From: Thiospirillum jenense
GTDB lineage: Bacteria > Pseudomonadota > Gammaproteobacteria > Chromatiales > Chromatiaceae
DNA: 64,000 bases
Direction of reading: 5' to 3'
Assembly: GCF_014145225.1 (NCBI RefSeq)
Contig: NZ_JABVCQ010000007.1
Span: 1-64,000 of the forward strand
The notes below the pieces were generated by a model. It saw only the letters and a list, made by a program, of their open reading frames with translations, searched no databases and was not told where the DNA came from. The position numbers and the translations under genes were made by a program. Of the stretch, positions 1 through 6,320 are shown in pieces; position 1 is the first letter of the stretch, and the number at the start of each line of letters is the position of its first letter.

Positions 1-174
1 CTCCAAAAAACGCGCACTATTCTCAATAAACTACTCCGCCGCCGCTTTGGTGACTTACCCGACTGGGCAGTGAACCGATTAGAACAGGCGAATACTGAGC
101 AATTAGAATTGTGGGCGGAGCAGATTTTTGATGCGAATGATTTGGCAGCGTTGCTCAATATGACGGCGGATTGA
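1..174 (+). CDS. C-terminal fragment of a DUF4351-type protein
   Basis: Open reading frame entering from the left edge and ending at TGA 172-174. The visible 57 residues include RRRFGDLPDWAV, then an alternating Leu/Ala-rich stretch (LELWAEQIF). This is the pattern of the DUF4351 domain, usually found at the C-terminus of Rpn-family PD-(D/E)XK nuclease-like proteins. The nuclease domain would lie outside the window, so the enzymatic part cannot be judged. Confidence 0.6.
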   Translation, partial: LQKTRTILNKLLRRRFGDLPDWAVNRLEQANTEQLELWAEQIFDANDLAALLNMTAD

Positions 175-225
175 ATATTCGGCACGTTCCTTATCAATCT
201 ACCTTTTTTGATTTATCCTATTGCC

Positions 226-411
226 ATGAACGGTAAACACGTCATCGCTAAACTCGAAGCTGCCGGCTGGACGCTCAAGCGGGTGCGCGGCAGTCACCAC
301 CTGATGCAGAAAAATGGCGTCACCGTTCCTGTCCCCGTCCACGGCACAACGGATATTGGGCGCAACTTGCTGGCGGCGCTCGAACGGCAAACCGGAGTCA
401 AATTGAAATGA
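226..411 (+). CDS. hicA: HicA-family mRNA interferase toxin
   Basis: A 61-residue protein starting MNGKHVIAKLEAAGW, with the HicA double-stranded-RNA-binding-like fold signature and the catalytic-type histidine in RGSHHLMQK. HicA toxins cleave mRNA and are held inactive by HicB. The ATG at 226 is preferred over an upstream TTG at 208 because family members begin with MNGK/MKGK. The stop overlaps the start of hicB (ATGA at 408-411), so the two are translationally coupled. The partner antitoxin is interrupted, which raises the question of whether this toxin is still active or neutralised. Confidence 0.85.
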   Translation: MNGKHVIAKLEAAGWTLKRVRGSHHLMQKNGVTVPVPVHGTTDIGRNLLAALERQTGVKLK

Positions 412-824
412 AAATCGCTTATCCCGCTCGCTTCACGCCACAAGCAGATGGCGGATTTTTCGTGCAATTCGTTGATCTCGACAACGCTTTCACCGAGGGC
501 GCGACCTTAGAAGAGGCACAGTTCAACGCCGCTGAGGTGCTGACGCTGATTCTGGAAGACCGTCTGGAGCGTGGCGACGCCATTCCAGCGCCATCACCGC
601 TCACGCCGGACACCTGCGACATTGCGCCCGAGCCATCAGTCCAGTCAGCCATCCTGTTGCGTCACGCTCGCGGCGAGCGGCCGCTGTCTGATTTGGCGCG
701 GGCGCTGGAAATCTCGTGAGCGGCGGCGCAGCGGCTGGAAAATCCGCGCCATTGGCCGACGCTCAAGCAATTGGATCGGGCGGCGCGAGTACTCGGCAAA
801 CGGTTGGTGCGGTCGCTGGAGTGA
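408..824 (+). pseudogene. hicB: hicB antitoxin interrupted by an in-frame TGA
   Basis: The first 103 codons encode a HicB N-terminal domain (DGGFFVQFVDLDNAFTEG; the partial RNase H-like fold that masks HicA). They continue into the start of a helix-turn-helix (LSDLARALEIS) and end at TGA 717-719. Beyond this stop the same frame continues for 34 codons (AAAQRLENPRHW ... LDRAARVLGKRL) to a second TGA at 822-824. That extension is exactly the recognition helix and tail expected of a HicB DNA-binding domain. The stop therefore looks like a recent nonsense mutation, perhaps from TGG. The truncated 103-aa product could still bind HicA but should lack operator binding. Confidence 0.75.
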
Positions 825-890
825 GTGCGCGCCGGCGATTGGCGTGATCCCCGGGCGCTGCCGCCGTGCGTTTTGTAACACCGTTCGGTT

Positions 891-975
891 TGGCACTCAG
901 TTCGCAGTGCCATGTTTGCGGTGGCACTCAAAAATGAGTGCCAAATTTGCGGTGGCACTGCTCAGAACAGTGCCA
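891..975. repeat. Three tandem palindromes, ~31-bp spacing
   Basis: Three consecutive inverted repeats share the arm TGGCACT/AGTGCCA: 891-912 (loop of 8), 922-943 (stem TGGCACTCA, loop AAAA) and 953-975 (stem TGGCACTG, loop of 7). The linkers between them are also similar (both end in TTTGCGG). The spacing is about 31 bp, or three helical turns, so all three face the same side of the DNA. They sit 62-146 bp upstream of a -24/-12 promoter for pilA, which is a usual distance for activator sites. Function is inferred, not shown. Confidence 0.7.
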
Positions 976-1036
976 CGCACCAGTCGGGCGGCGGGGTTGG
1001 CGGGCGGATGTGAGTAACGGCGCGGGTTGGCAAAGT

Positions 1037-1052
1037 TGGCACGCGATCTGCT
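1037..1052 (+). promoter_or_regulatory. Sigma-54-type -24/-12 promoter of pilA
   Basis: TGGCAC-GCGAT-CTGCT matches the RpoN consensus TGGCAC-N5-TTGCW at all but one position, with the invariant GG and GC at the correct spacing. It lies about 100 bp before the pilA start codon. Major pilin genes in many gammaproteobacteria are transcribed by RpoN with the PilR activator, so the context supports the call. Confidence 0.65.
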
Positions 1053-1151
1053 CAAGTTTGCCCAAGAGATCGCGGCTTGACTGTCACGTTAATTAAAACC
1101 GCCGCGGCTCTTATTTCAATCACAGTCCATTACTCATTCAGGAGTTGACCC

Positions 1152-1652
1152 ATGAAAAAGTATCAACAAGGCTTTACCTTGATCGAACTGATGATCGTTG
1201 TGGCGATCATTGGTATTTTGGCAGCAATTGCGATTCCGGCGTATCAGGATTACATCGTACGCACACAGGTGACAGAAGGTTTGAACCTTGCGGCAGAGTT
1301 AAAACCCGCAGTAGGTGAGGTACATGGTACTCGTGGGGCGTTTCCTGCAACAAATGCAGACGTTGGTGCAGCTGCAAACACCGATATAACTGGTAATTAT
1401 GTTGACTCTGTTGGGATTAGTGGTGGTGGAACTACGGGTTCTGTAATTGAGATTACATATAATTCTACTGCGCCTTACAGGGCTAGTGCAAAACTTGGCG
1501 GCAAGAAATTAACTCTCACTGCTTGTGAGAATGCCGCTGGGGGCGTGGTATGGGTATGTGGATACGCTACCCCTCCAACAGGTACCAGCAACTGCGGTAC
1601 GCCTGCAACGAATATTGACGCGAAATATCTTCCTACAGAGTGCCGTCTATAA
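1152..1652 (+). CDS. pilA: Type IV major pilin PilA
   Basis: A 166-residue type IV prepilin. It has a seven-residue basic leader (MKKYQQG) cleaved before Phe8, then the hydrophobic alpha-1 segment [17 protein letters not shown] with the conserved Glu at mature position 5. The C-terminal half is Gly/Thr-rich and carries four cysteines (TACEN, VCGY, NCGT, TECRL), the last pair forming the usual disulfide-bounded D-region. PilD would cleave and N-methylate it; it polymerises into pili for adhesion, twitching and DNA uptake. The start is fixed by AGGAG at 1140-1144. It is followed directly by element copy 1, whose hairpin acts as its terminator. No other pil gene is nearby. Confidence 0.93.
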   Translation: MKKYQQGFTLIELMIVVAIIGILAAIAIPAYQDYIVRTQVTEGLNLAAELKPAVGEVHGTRGAFPATNADVGAAANTDITGNYVDSVGISGGGTTGSVIEITYNSTAPYRASAKLGGKKLTLTACENAAGGVVWVCGYATPPTGTSNCGTPATNIDAKYLPTECRL

Positions 1653-1660
1653 CCTAGCCG

Positions 1661-1876
1661 CATAGGTTGGGTTGCCAACCGCAACCCAACAAACGACCAA
1701 CTTGCATTGCAATTGATTTAATTAAACGATTGCCCCCGCAAGTCACACAACCCCCGGAGACGGGGGTTTTTTATTGCGCCAATAATCGTAATTCAGTCAA
1801 TTTGACTAGCGATCAGTTAAATTTGAACTGCGGATTTAATGCGGTTAAAGCCTCCGATAAAATGGGGGCTTTTTTT
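1661..1876 (+). repeat. Multi-hairpin element copy 1 (long form)
   Basis: This is the best full copy. Block A (1666-1690) is the inverted repeat GTTGGGTTGC / GCAACCCAAC with a 5-nt loop. Block B (about 1692-1745) is a hairpin with outer arms ACTTGC/GCAAGT, inner arms GCAAT/ATTGC and a TTTAATTAAA core. Block C (1750-1772) is a terminator, CCCCCG-GAGA-CGGGGG followed by six T. A long tail follows, ending in a second terminator (1847-1876, AAAGCC ... GGCTTT plus a T-run). The long tail recurs only in copies 3 and 5. The reading frame that crosses it is repeat-derived and not a gene. Confidence 0.85.
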
Positions 1877-1940
1877 ATTGGGTGGGAATTAGAATTCGCG
1901 TTAAACTGCTGTGTAGGACAATTGAGAGGGATAATGCTGT

Positions 1941-2375
1941 ATGACAATGCACACTTATGACAACGACATTATTGCGTGGGCAAATGAACAGGCGCATTTG
2001 CTGCGCAGCGGACGTTTTGACTGTTTAGACATCGTGCATCTCGCTGAGGAAATTGAAGACGTGGGCAAAAGTGAACAACGCGAATTAGCGCACCGCATGG
2101 CGGTACTGCTCACCCATTTATTGAAATGGCATTATCAACCTGAACGGCGCGGGGCGAGTTGGGAATGCACCATTCGAGAACAACGGCGGGCATTAACTTT
2201 GCGTCTCAAGCGCACACCGAGCCTTAAAGCAATGCTGCGTGATCCTGATTGGTGGGAAGAGATTTGGGCTGATACAATCGCTGCTGCCAGTGTGGAAACT
2301 GGTTTAGGGCAGTTTCCCAAACATTGCCCTTGGTCAGTAAATGATATTTTTAATGATGAGTGGTGGCCAGAATAG
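1941..2375 (+). CDS. DUF29 family protein (paralogue 1)
   Basis: A 144-residue DUF29 protein of unknown biochemical function. It shows the family's conserved N-terminus (YDNDIIAWANEQAHLLRSG), the acidic motif LAEEIEDVGKSE, the helix MAVLLTHLLKWHYQPERR and a Trp-rich end (DPDWWEEIW ... DEWWPE). It is small, soluble and mostly helical, with no signal peptide or membrane segment. It has two close paralogues in this window (9208 and 10603) that share the same type of module position between multi-hairpin elements. The ATG at 1941 is chosen because the other two begin at the same alignment position. DUF29 genes commonly occur in many copies per genome in cyanobacteria and sulfur bacteria. Confidence 0.85.
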   Translation: MTMHTYDNDIIAWANEQAHLLRSGRFDCLDIVHLAEEIEDVGKSEQRELAHRMAVLLTHLLKWHYQPERRGASWECTIREQRRALTLRLKRTPSLKAMLRDPDWWEEIWADTIAAASVETGLGQFPKHCPWSVNDIFNDEWWPE

Positions 2376-2383
2376 CAGCGTAG

Positions 2384-2439
2384 GTTGAGTTGCCAATAGC
2401 AACCCAACAAACAAAAACCCCCGGCAACGGTGGTTTTTT
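2384..2439 (+). repeat. Multi-hairpin element copy 2 (block B deleted)
   Basis: Block A is present with one change (GTTGAGTTGC/GCAACCCAAC, 2384-2408). Block B is missing: the sequence jumps from CCAACAAAC directly to the terminator (2416-2439), whose right arm has a G-to-T change (CCCCCGGCAACGGTGG). The following 34 bases (2440-2473) also occur after element copy 4 (4936-4969), which shows both lie at the same position of a duplicated unit. Confidence 0.8.
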
Positions 2440-2476
2440 GTGCCTAATGACCGGCGGCTTGATTCCCCGCGCTGGA

Positions 2477-2496
2477 GCACGACACGGACGTCGTGC
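2477..2496 (+). repeat. Perfect hairpin upstream of tnpB, candidate left end
   Basis: GCACGAC-acggac-GTCGTGC is a 7-bp perfect stem with a 6-nt loop. It begins just where homology to the brnT cassette leader (4936-4969) stops. A subterminal hairpin at this position is what an IS200/IS605-type left end should have, so it probably marks the boundary of the tnpB element. The heptamer GCACGAC recurs near the right end (about 3830). Confidence 0.5.
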
Positions 2497-2614
2497 GACC
2501 CCGCAGCGAATTGCGTAACGCAGTGGAGCATGAGCGCCACGGCAATTGAAAACAATTGTCCGCCCCGTCCGGTTTGATTTGCAACGTGTAATAATCAATG
2601 CTATTATTCATTGC

Positions 2615-3853
2615 ATGACTAAGTTAATCACTACACAACGCGCTTATCAATTCCGCTATTACCCAACAGCGGAACAGGTAACGGCATTAAATCAATACTT
2701 CGGTGCCGCTCGTTGGGTCTGGAATGCGTGTTTGGCATGGCGTTCTCATGCGTATAAAGTGCAGAATGAAAAAGTCACAGGTGTTGACTTTTCGCGTGAA
2801 TTAACCTTTCTTAAAACGCTAGAGTCATTGGCGTGGTTAAAAGCAACGCCGGCAACCGTTTATGCTCAAGTGCTGCGCGATCAAGACAAAGCATTTGCTA
2901 ATTTCTTTGCCAAACGCGCTAAATATCCCCGCTTCAAAAAACGCACACACGCGCCCGCTATTCGATTTGCGTTGGATCATCGCGTTATTAAAAACAACTA
3001 CTGCGCTGGTCAATTATTAAAACTACCCGGTTTAGGTGTCTTAAACATTCGCTGGTCACGGTTGCCGACTGGTATTCCCAAGATGATCACCGTGCGGCGT
3101 GATTCATGCGGGCATTATTTTGTCGCGTTCTCTTGTGAAGAAACCATTGCACAATTACCGGCTAACACGAATAGCACCGGTATTGATGTCGGCTTAAAAG
3201 ATGTTATTGTCACTAAACAAGGCTATAAATCAGGTAATCCCCGTTATTTGCGGCGCTATCAACGGCGCTTAAAATCTGCCCAGCGGCGGTTGAGTAGAAA
3301 ACAAAAGGGATCACATCGCTGGCAACAACAGCGCGTTAAAGTGGCGCGGATTCACGCCAAGATTCACAATTGCCGACAAGACTTTTTGCATAAGCATACA
3401 ACGCAATTGGTGCGTCAATACGGCGCGATTTCAATTGAAGATTTGAATATCAAAGGTTTAGTTAAAAACCGACATTTAGCTAAGTCAATGCACGATGCAG
3501 CTTTAGGCGAATTGCGGCGGCAATTTGAATACAAGACCGCGTGGTACGGGCGCGATTTGTTTATTGCAGATCGTTTTGCTCCGACCTCAAAAACTTGCTC
3601 CAAGTGTAAAGCGGTGATGTCTATTATGCCGCTGCGTATCCGGTATTGGATTTGTCCGGTGTGTGGAGCCTTCCATGATCGAGACGTTAATGCGGCCACG
3701 GAAGTAGAAGATTACGCTACGGGCGGTAGGCCCGAATGTTATGCGCATCGAGGGCAACAAGCCCCAAGCGCCCAGCAATTAACGTTGCCGGGAATGCTGG
3801 TGCCCATTGAAGTGCGAATCAAACCGGCACGACAGACCGATTGTCATGGATGA
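2615..3853 (+). CDS. tnpB: TnpB, RNA-guided nuclease of an IS1341-type (tnpB-only) element
   Basis: A full-length OrfB/TnpB of 412 residues. The RuvC-like catalytic residues are in place: Asp in STGIDVGLKD (about residue 190), Glu in ISIEDLN (about 275) and Asp in HDRDVNAA (about 357), with a zinc ribbon CSKC/CPVC between the last two. TnpB proteins use an RNA made from the element's right end to cut DNA and help the element persist. No TnpA (Y1 transposase) is present, so mobility would need one in trans. The ATG at 2615 is used because the family begins there (AYQFRYYPT follows); an upstream extension to 2546 has no homology pattern. The element has replaced a brnT gene relative to its sister copy at 4990. 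Confidence 0.9.
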   Translation: MTKLITTQRAYQFRYYPTAEQVTALNQYFGAARWVWNACLAWRSHAYKVQNEKVTGVDFSRELTFLKTLESLAWLKATPATVYAQVLRDQDKAFANFFAKRAKYPRFKKRTHAPAIRFALDHRVIKNNYCAGQLLKLPGLGVLNIRWSRLPTGIPKMITVRRDSCGHYFVAFSCEETIAQLPANTNSTGIDVGLKDVIVTKQGYKSGNPRYLRRYQRRLKSAQRRLSRKQKGSHRWQQQRVKVARIHAKIHNCRQDFLHKHTTQLVRQYGAISIEDLNIKGLVKNRHLAKSMHDAALGELRRQFEYKTAWYGRDLFIADRFAPTSKTCSKCKAVMSIMPLRIRYWICPVCGAFHDRDVNAATEVEDYATGGRPECYAHRGQQAPSAQQLTLPGMLVPIEVRIKPARQTDCHG

Positions 3854-3885
3854 CAAGCGGGCTGGCGTGAGGGGCGGACTCCAAA
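3841..3885 (+). repeat. Candidate right end of the tnpB element: palindrome plus 29-bp repeat
   Basis: A perfect inverted repeat, TTGTCAT-GG-ATGACAA (3841-3856), overlaps the tnpB stop codon. It is followed by a 29-bp stretch (3857-3885, beginning GCGGGCTGG and ending ACTCCAAA) that recurs without tnpB at 9778-9806. In IS605-family elements the right end carries a subterminal hairpin and is the 3' part of the omega RNA, with the guide read from the flank. If that holds here, the guide would start near 3886. Confidence 0.45.
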
Positions 3886-3886
3886 C

Positions 3887-4057
3887 CGCCTTCCGACCAA
3901 AGAAGAGGAGGCACGCATTCGCGCCGGCATTGCTGCCGACCCCGATGCGGTCGAATTAACTGAGGCGCAGTTGGCTGAACTGCGCCCGTGGTCTGAGATG
4001 CGCTCGCAAATAATGAAAGAAAAAAAGGAACAACTTGTCGGGCAATTGATTGAATAA
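3887..4057 (+). pseudogene. Truncated BrnA-like antitoxin fragment downstream of tnpB
   Basis: The frame from 3887 reads RLPTKEEEARIRAGIAADPD and continues to TAA 4055-4057. From GIAADPD on it is identical to the antitoxin at 5243-5446. The N-terminal part (MYVTDSTGRA in the intact copy) and the whole upstream brnT gene are absent, with tnpB in their place. No start codon exists between the tnpB stop (3851-3853, same frame) and the homologous region. It is a relic and cannot be translated on its own. Confidence 0.75.
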
Positions 4058-4207
4058 ACGATTGCCCCTGCAAGTCACACAACCCCCGGCAACGGGGGTT
4101 TTTTATTGCGCCAATAATCGTAATTCAGTCAATTTGACTAGCGATCAGTTAAATTTGAACTGCGGATTTAATGCGGTTAAAGCCTTCGATGAAATGGGGG
4201 CTTTTTT
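4031..4207 (+). repeat. Multi-hairpin element copy 3 (no block A, long form)
   Basis: Block A is absent. Block B (GGGCAAT/ATTGCCC stem, 4040-4067) begins inside the end of the antitoxin frame, so the last codons (EQLVGQLIE) are made of element sequence. The terminator is at 4082-4105. The long tail follows and ends in a second terminator at 4179-4207, which faces the convergent yafQ gene. Confidence 0.8.
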
Positions 4208-4268
4208 ATTGGGTGGGAATTGAGATATTCGAGCAGGATTGAATCGTTTTGCGCTGCTCGCTCAATGT

Positions 4269-4550
4269 TCATAAACCTAGCATACTGTGAGAACCGAGGC
4301 GCACAAGTTGCAATGTGTTGTCATCCGGTTTTCGATAAATGAGTACTAAATCCGGTTTGACATGGCAATCCCGATACTCTTCCCAATGACCATTGAGCGC
4401 ATGATCGCGGTACTTCGGAGCCAGCGACTCATCTTCAGCCAGTATTTTAATGAGAGCAATAAAATCTTCTTGCAGCGCCAGGCGATGTAAACCCTTAGCT
4501 TCGCGTTTCAAATCACGCTTGAACTGAGTCGTTTGTTTAATGATTCGCAT
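4269..4550 (-). CDS. yafQ: YafQ-family mRNA interferase toxin (copy 1)
   Basis: A 93-residue RelE/ParE-superfamily toxin of the YafQ branch. It begins MRIIKQTTQFKRDLKR and carries the YafQ hallmarks HWEEYRDCHVKPDLVLIYR and the C-terminal GSHSMLGL, where the conserved histidines required for ribosome-dependent mRNA cleavage lie. It overlaps the end of the upstream dinJ by 14 nt, the usual antitoxin-first arrangement. It is identical in sequence to the copy at 5657-5938. The pair runs against the strand of the surrounding modules. Confidence 0.9.
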   Translation of the reverse strand: MRIIKQTTQFKRDLKREAKGLHRLALQEDFIALIKILAEDESLAPKYRDHALNGHWEEYRDCHVKPDLVLIYRKPDDNTLQLVRLGSHSMLGL

Positions 4551-4797
4551 CCAGCACCGCTTGTAATTGGTCGAGAGTGACGGATTCCAGATTGTCTTTC
4601 TGCGCTTCCTTCATCGCTAAAATAGTAGCGGAGTTTGGTATTAGCGGCTCAAACGGCAGTACTTTTTCATGGGCGATGTGAATCAATAAAATGCGCAAAG
4701 CGTCTGACACTGTCAACCCCATCGTTGCAAGCACAGCGCTGGCTTCTTCTTTAATGTCCGTATCAATGCAAGCGCGAACAACAGTATTTGTTGGCAT
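4537..4797 (-). CDS. dinJ: RelB/DinJ-family antitoxin (copy 1)
   Basis: An 86-residue antitoxin. The N-terminal ribbon-helix-helix (NTVVRACIDTDIKEEASAVLATMGLTVSDALRILL) is typical of DinJ: it dimerises, binds the operator and wraps YafQ with its C-terminal half. The ATG at 4797 is used, giving MPTNTVVRAC; a longer frame would read backwards into the multi-hairpin element. Identical to the copy at 5925-6185. DinJ-YafQ operons are normally autorepressed. Confidence 0.9.
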   Translation of the reverse strand: MPTNTVVRACIDTDIKEEASAVLATMGLTVSDALRILLIHIAHEKVLPFEPLIPNSATILAMKEAQKDNLESVTLDQLQAVLDANH

Positions 4798-4828
4798 GAT
4801 TTTATTCTCTGGTAGCGTAGCAATATAG

Positions 4829-4935
4829 GTTGGGTTGCCAATAGTAACCCAACAAACGACCAACTTGCATTGCAATTGATTTAATTAAACGATTGCACCC
4901 GCAAGTCACACAACCCCCGGAGACGGGGGTTTTTT
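4829..4935 (+). repeat. Multi-hairpin element copy 4
   Basis: Blocks A (4829-4853, GTTGGGTTGC ... TAACCCAAC), B (4861-4908, with the TTTAATTAAA core) and C (CCCCCGGAGACGGGGG plus six T, 4912-4935) are all present. It lies head-on to the start of dinJ copy 1 and upstream of brnT. The 34 bases after it match those after copy 2. Confidence 0.85.
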
Positions 4936-4989
4936 GTGCCTAATGACCGGCGGCTTGATTCCCCGCGCTGAGGTGTTTAGGCTTTAACT

Positions 4990-5268
4990 ATGAAGATTGG
5001 GTTTGATTCAGAAAAAGACCGCCGCAACATTGCCAAGCATGGCGTGTCGTTGGCGTTGGCGGCAGATTTGGAGTGGGATCAGATGGTGTGCCGCGAAGAT
5101 CATCGGGAAGACTATGGCGAGCTTCGGCTGCAATGCTTCGCACCCATCGCAGATCGGCTGTATTGCCTGATTTGCACCGAAAACGACGACAACTACAGAG
5201 CAATTAGCCTGCGAGAGGCTACACCGCAAGAGGTTAAGTATTATGTACGTTACAGACAGCACAGGTAG
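4990..5268 (+). CDS. brnT: BrnT-family toxin (DUF497)
   Basis: A 92-residue BrnT ribonuclease-like toxin. It opens with the family signature FDSEKDRRNIAKHGVSL (usually FDPxKxxxNxxKHGVxF) and ends with the beta-strand motif YRAISLREATPQEVKYY. BrnT has a RelE-like fold and inhibits translation by RNA cleavage. The downstream antitoxin starts inside its last codons (26-bp overlap). It is the intact version of the module whose brnT was replaced by tnpB at 2.5-3.85 kb. Confidence 0.85.
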   Translation: MKIGFDSEKDRRNIAKHGVSLALAADLEWDQMVCREDHREDYGELRLQCFAPIADRLYCLICTENDDNYRAISLREATPQEVKYYVRYRQHR

Positions 5269-5446
5269 AGCATACCGCCTCCCAACCGCCGCAGAAGAGG
5301 CGCGCATTTGCGCCGGCATTGCTGCCGACCCCGATGCGGTCGAATTAACTGAGGCGCAGTTGGCTGAACTGCGCCCGTGGTCTGAGATGCGCTCGCAAAT
5401 AATGAAAGAAAAAAAGGAACAACTTGTCGGGCAATTGATTGAATAA
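5243..5446 (+). CDS. BrnA-like antitoxin with element-derived C-terminus
   Basis: A 67-residue protein overlapping brnT. It has the start of BrnT-partner antitoxins (RAYRLPTAAEEARICAGIAADPD ... LTEAQLAELRP). Where BrnA proteins normally have a ribbon-helix-helix ending in a motif such as GWxxRMNxxLR, this one stops with KEKKEQLVGQLIE. The last nine residues are encoded by block B of the multi-hairpin element (CAACTTGTCGGGCAATTGAT). It thus appears to have lost its DNA-binding end. Neutralising activity may remain; autorepression is doubtful. Confidence 0.7.
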   Translation: MYVTDSTGRAYRLPTAAEEARICAGIAADPDAVELTEAQLAELRPWSEMRSQIMKEKKEQLVGQLIE

Positions 5447-5595
5447 ACGATTGCCCCTGCAAGTCACACAACCCCCGGCAACGGGGGGTTTTATTGCGCC
5501 AATAATCGTAATTCAGTCAATTTGACTAGCGATCAGTTAAATTTGAACTGCGGATTTAATGCGGTTAAAGCCTTCGATGAAATGGGGGCTTTTTT
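5420..5595 (+). repeat. Multi-hairpin element copy 5 (no block A, long form)
   Basis: Same layout as copy 3. Block B starts in the antitoxin frame at 5420. The terminator is at 5471-5492 (six G, four T). The second terminator is at 5567-5595. The shorter T-run could weaken the first terminator. Confidence 0.8.
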
Positions 5596-5656
5596 ATTGG
5601 GTGGGAATTGAGATATTCGAGCAGGATTGAATCGTTTTGCGCTGCTCGCTCAATGT

Positions 5657-5938
5657 TCATAAACCTAGCATACTGTGAGAACCGAGGCGCACAAGTTGCA
5701 ATGTGTTGTCATCCGGTTTTCGATAAATGAGTACTAAATCCGGTTTGACATGGCAATCCCGATACTCTTCCCAATGACCATTGAGCGCATGATCGCGGTA
5801 CTTCGGAGCCAGCGACTCATCTTCAGCCAGTATTTTAATGAGAGCAATAAAATCTTCTTGCAGCGCCAGGCGATGTAAACCCTTAGCTTCGCGTTTCAAA
5901 TCACGCTTGAACTGAGTCGTTTGTTTAATGATTCGCAT
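5657..5938 (-). CDS. yafQ: YafQ-family mRNA interferase toxin (copy 2)
   Basis: Identical at the protein level (93 aa) and, as far as I can see, the DNA level to the gene at 4269-4550; the same YRDCHVKPD and GSHSMLGL motifs are present. Two identical toxin-antitoxin operons 1.4 kb apart should cross-neutralise fully, and could recombine to delete the brnT module lying between them. Confidence 0.9.
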   Translation of the reverse strand: MRIIKQTTQFKRDLKREAKGLHRLALQEDFIALIKILAEDESLAPKYRDHALNGHWEEYRDCHVKPDLVLIYRKPDDNTLQLVRLGSHSMLGL

Positions 5939-6185
5939 CCAGCACCGCTTGTAATTGGTCGAGAGTGACGGATTCCAGATTGTCTTTCTGCGCTTCCTTC
6001 ATCGCTAAAATAGTAGCGGAGTTTGGTATTAGCGGCTCAAACGGCAGTACTTTTTCATGGGCGATGTGAATCAATAAAATGCGCAAAGCGTCTGACACTG
6101 TCAACCCCATCGTTGCAAGCACAGCGCTGGCTTCTTCTTTAATGTCCGTATCAATGCAAGCGCGAACAACAGTATTTGTTGGCAT
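5925..6185 (-). CDS. dinJ: RelB/DinJ-family antitoxin (copy 2)
   Basis: Identical 86-residue product to 4537-4797; ribbon-helix-helix N-terminus and toxin-binding C-terminus. The upstream region differs from that of copy 1 only beyond 6216, so the proximal operator is shared and both operons should respond to the same repressor pool. Confidence 0.9.
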   Translation of the reverse strand: MPTNTVVRACIDTDIKEEASAVLATMGLTVSDALRILLIHIAHEKVLPFEPLIPNSATILAMKEAQKDNLESVTLDQLQAVLDANH

Positions 6186-6212
6186 GATTTTATTCTCTGG
6201 TAGCGTAGCAAT

Positions 6213-6283
6213 ATAGATTGGATCGCCAATCGTAACCTAAAAACAACTGTTTTGCACTGCAAGCAAAACGACTGGTAACGGGG
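6213..6283 (+). repeat. Multi-hairpin element copy 6 (decayed)
   Basis: A degenerate copy. Block A survives as TTGGATCGCCAATCGTAACC. Block B is replaced by a different but still hairpin-forming sequence (GTTTTG-cactgcaag-CAAAAC). The terminator's left arm is eroded (GGTAACGGGGG then four T). It is followed after only about 28 bp by copy 7 with no gene in between. Confidence 0.6.
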
Positions 6284-6320
6284 GTTTTATTGCGCCAACA
6301 ATCGTGATGCAGCAGCGTAG

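Larger units (their letters stand above)
3921..4828. repeat. Direct duplication, copy A (908 bp)
   Basis: This segment is matched base for base by 5310-6216. The only difference I see is in the first terminator: five G then six T here, six G then four T there, a net one-base indel. It contains the antitoxin 3' end, element copy 3 and dinJ-yafQ. Similarity to copy B extends weakly further left (to about 3887), and the leader at 2440-2473 also matches 4936-4969. The duplicated unit was therefore originally about 1.4 kb and included brnT. Confidence 0.9.
5310..6216. repeat. Direct duplication, copy B (907 bp)
   Basis: Partner of 3921-4828, offset 1388-1389 bp, with no visible substitution over the dinJ-yafQ genes. 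The right boundary is sharp: both read ...CAATATAG, then diverge (GTTGGGTTGC in copy A, a decayed block A in copy B). The near-identity implies a recent event or ongoing gene conversion. Confidence 0.9.

Noticed and set aside
717-719. TGA in hicB as selenocysteine or a reassigned codon
   Set aside because: TGA ends many genes here (tnpB, hicB's own distal end, rbfA/infB overlaps), there is no SECIS-like hairpin after it, and the position is not a redox site.
891-975. Short CRISPR array
   Set aside because: Three units only, the repeats are themselves palindromes with differing loops, linkers are 9 bp and similar to each other, and no cas gene is present.
1667-1960. 97-aa open frame after pilA
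   Set aside because: It is made of the element and its long tail, crosses two terminators, and similar frames appear wherever the element occurs.
5481-5490. Difference between the two duplicated terminators as a functional change
   Set aside because: A one-base shift in a G/T homopolymer is as likely to be a sequencing slip; it is noted but not interpreted.
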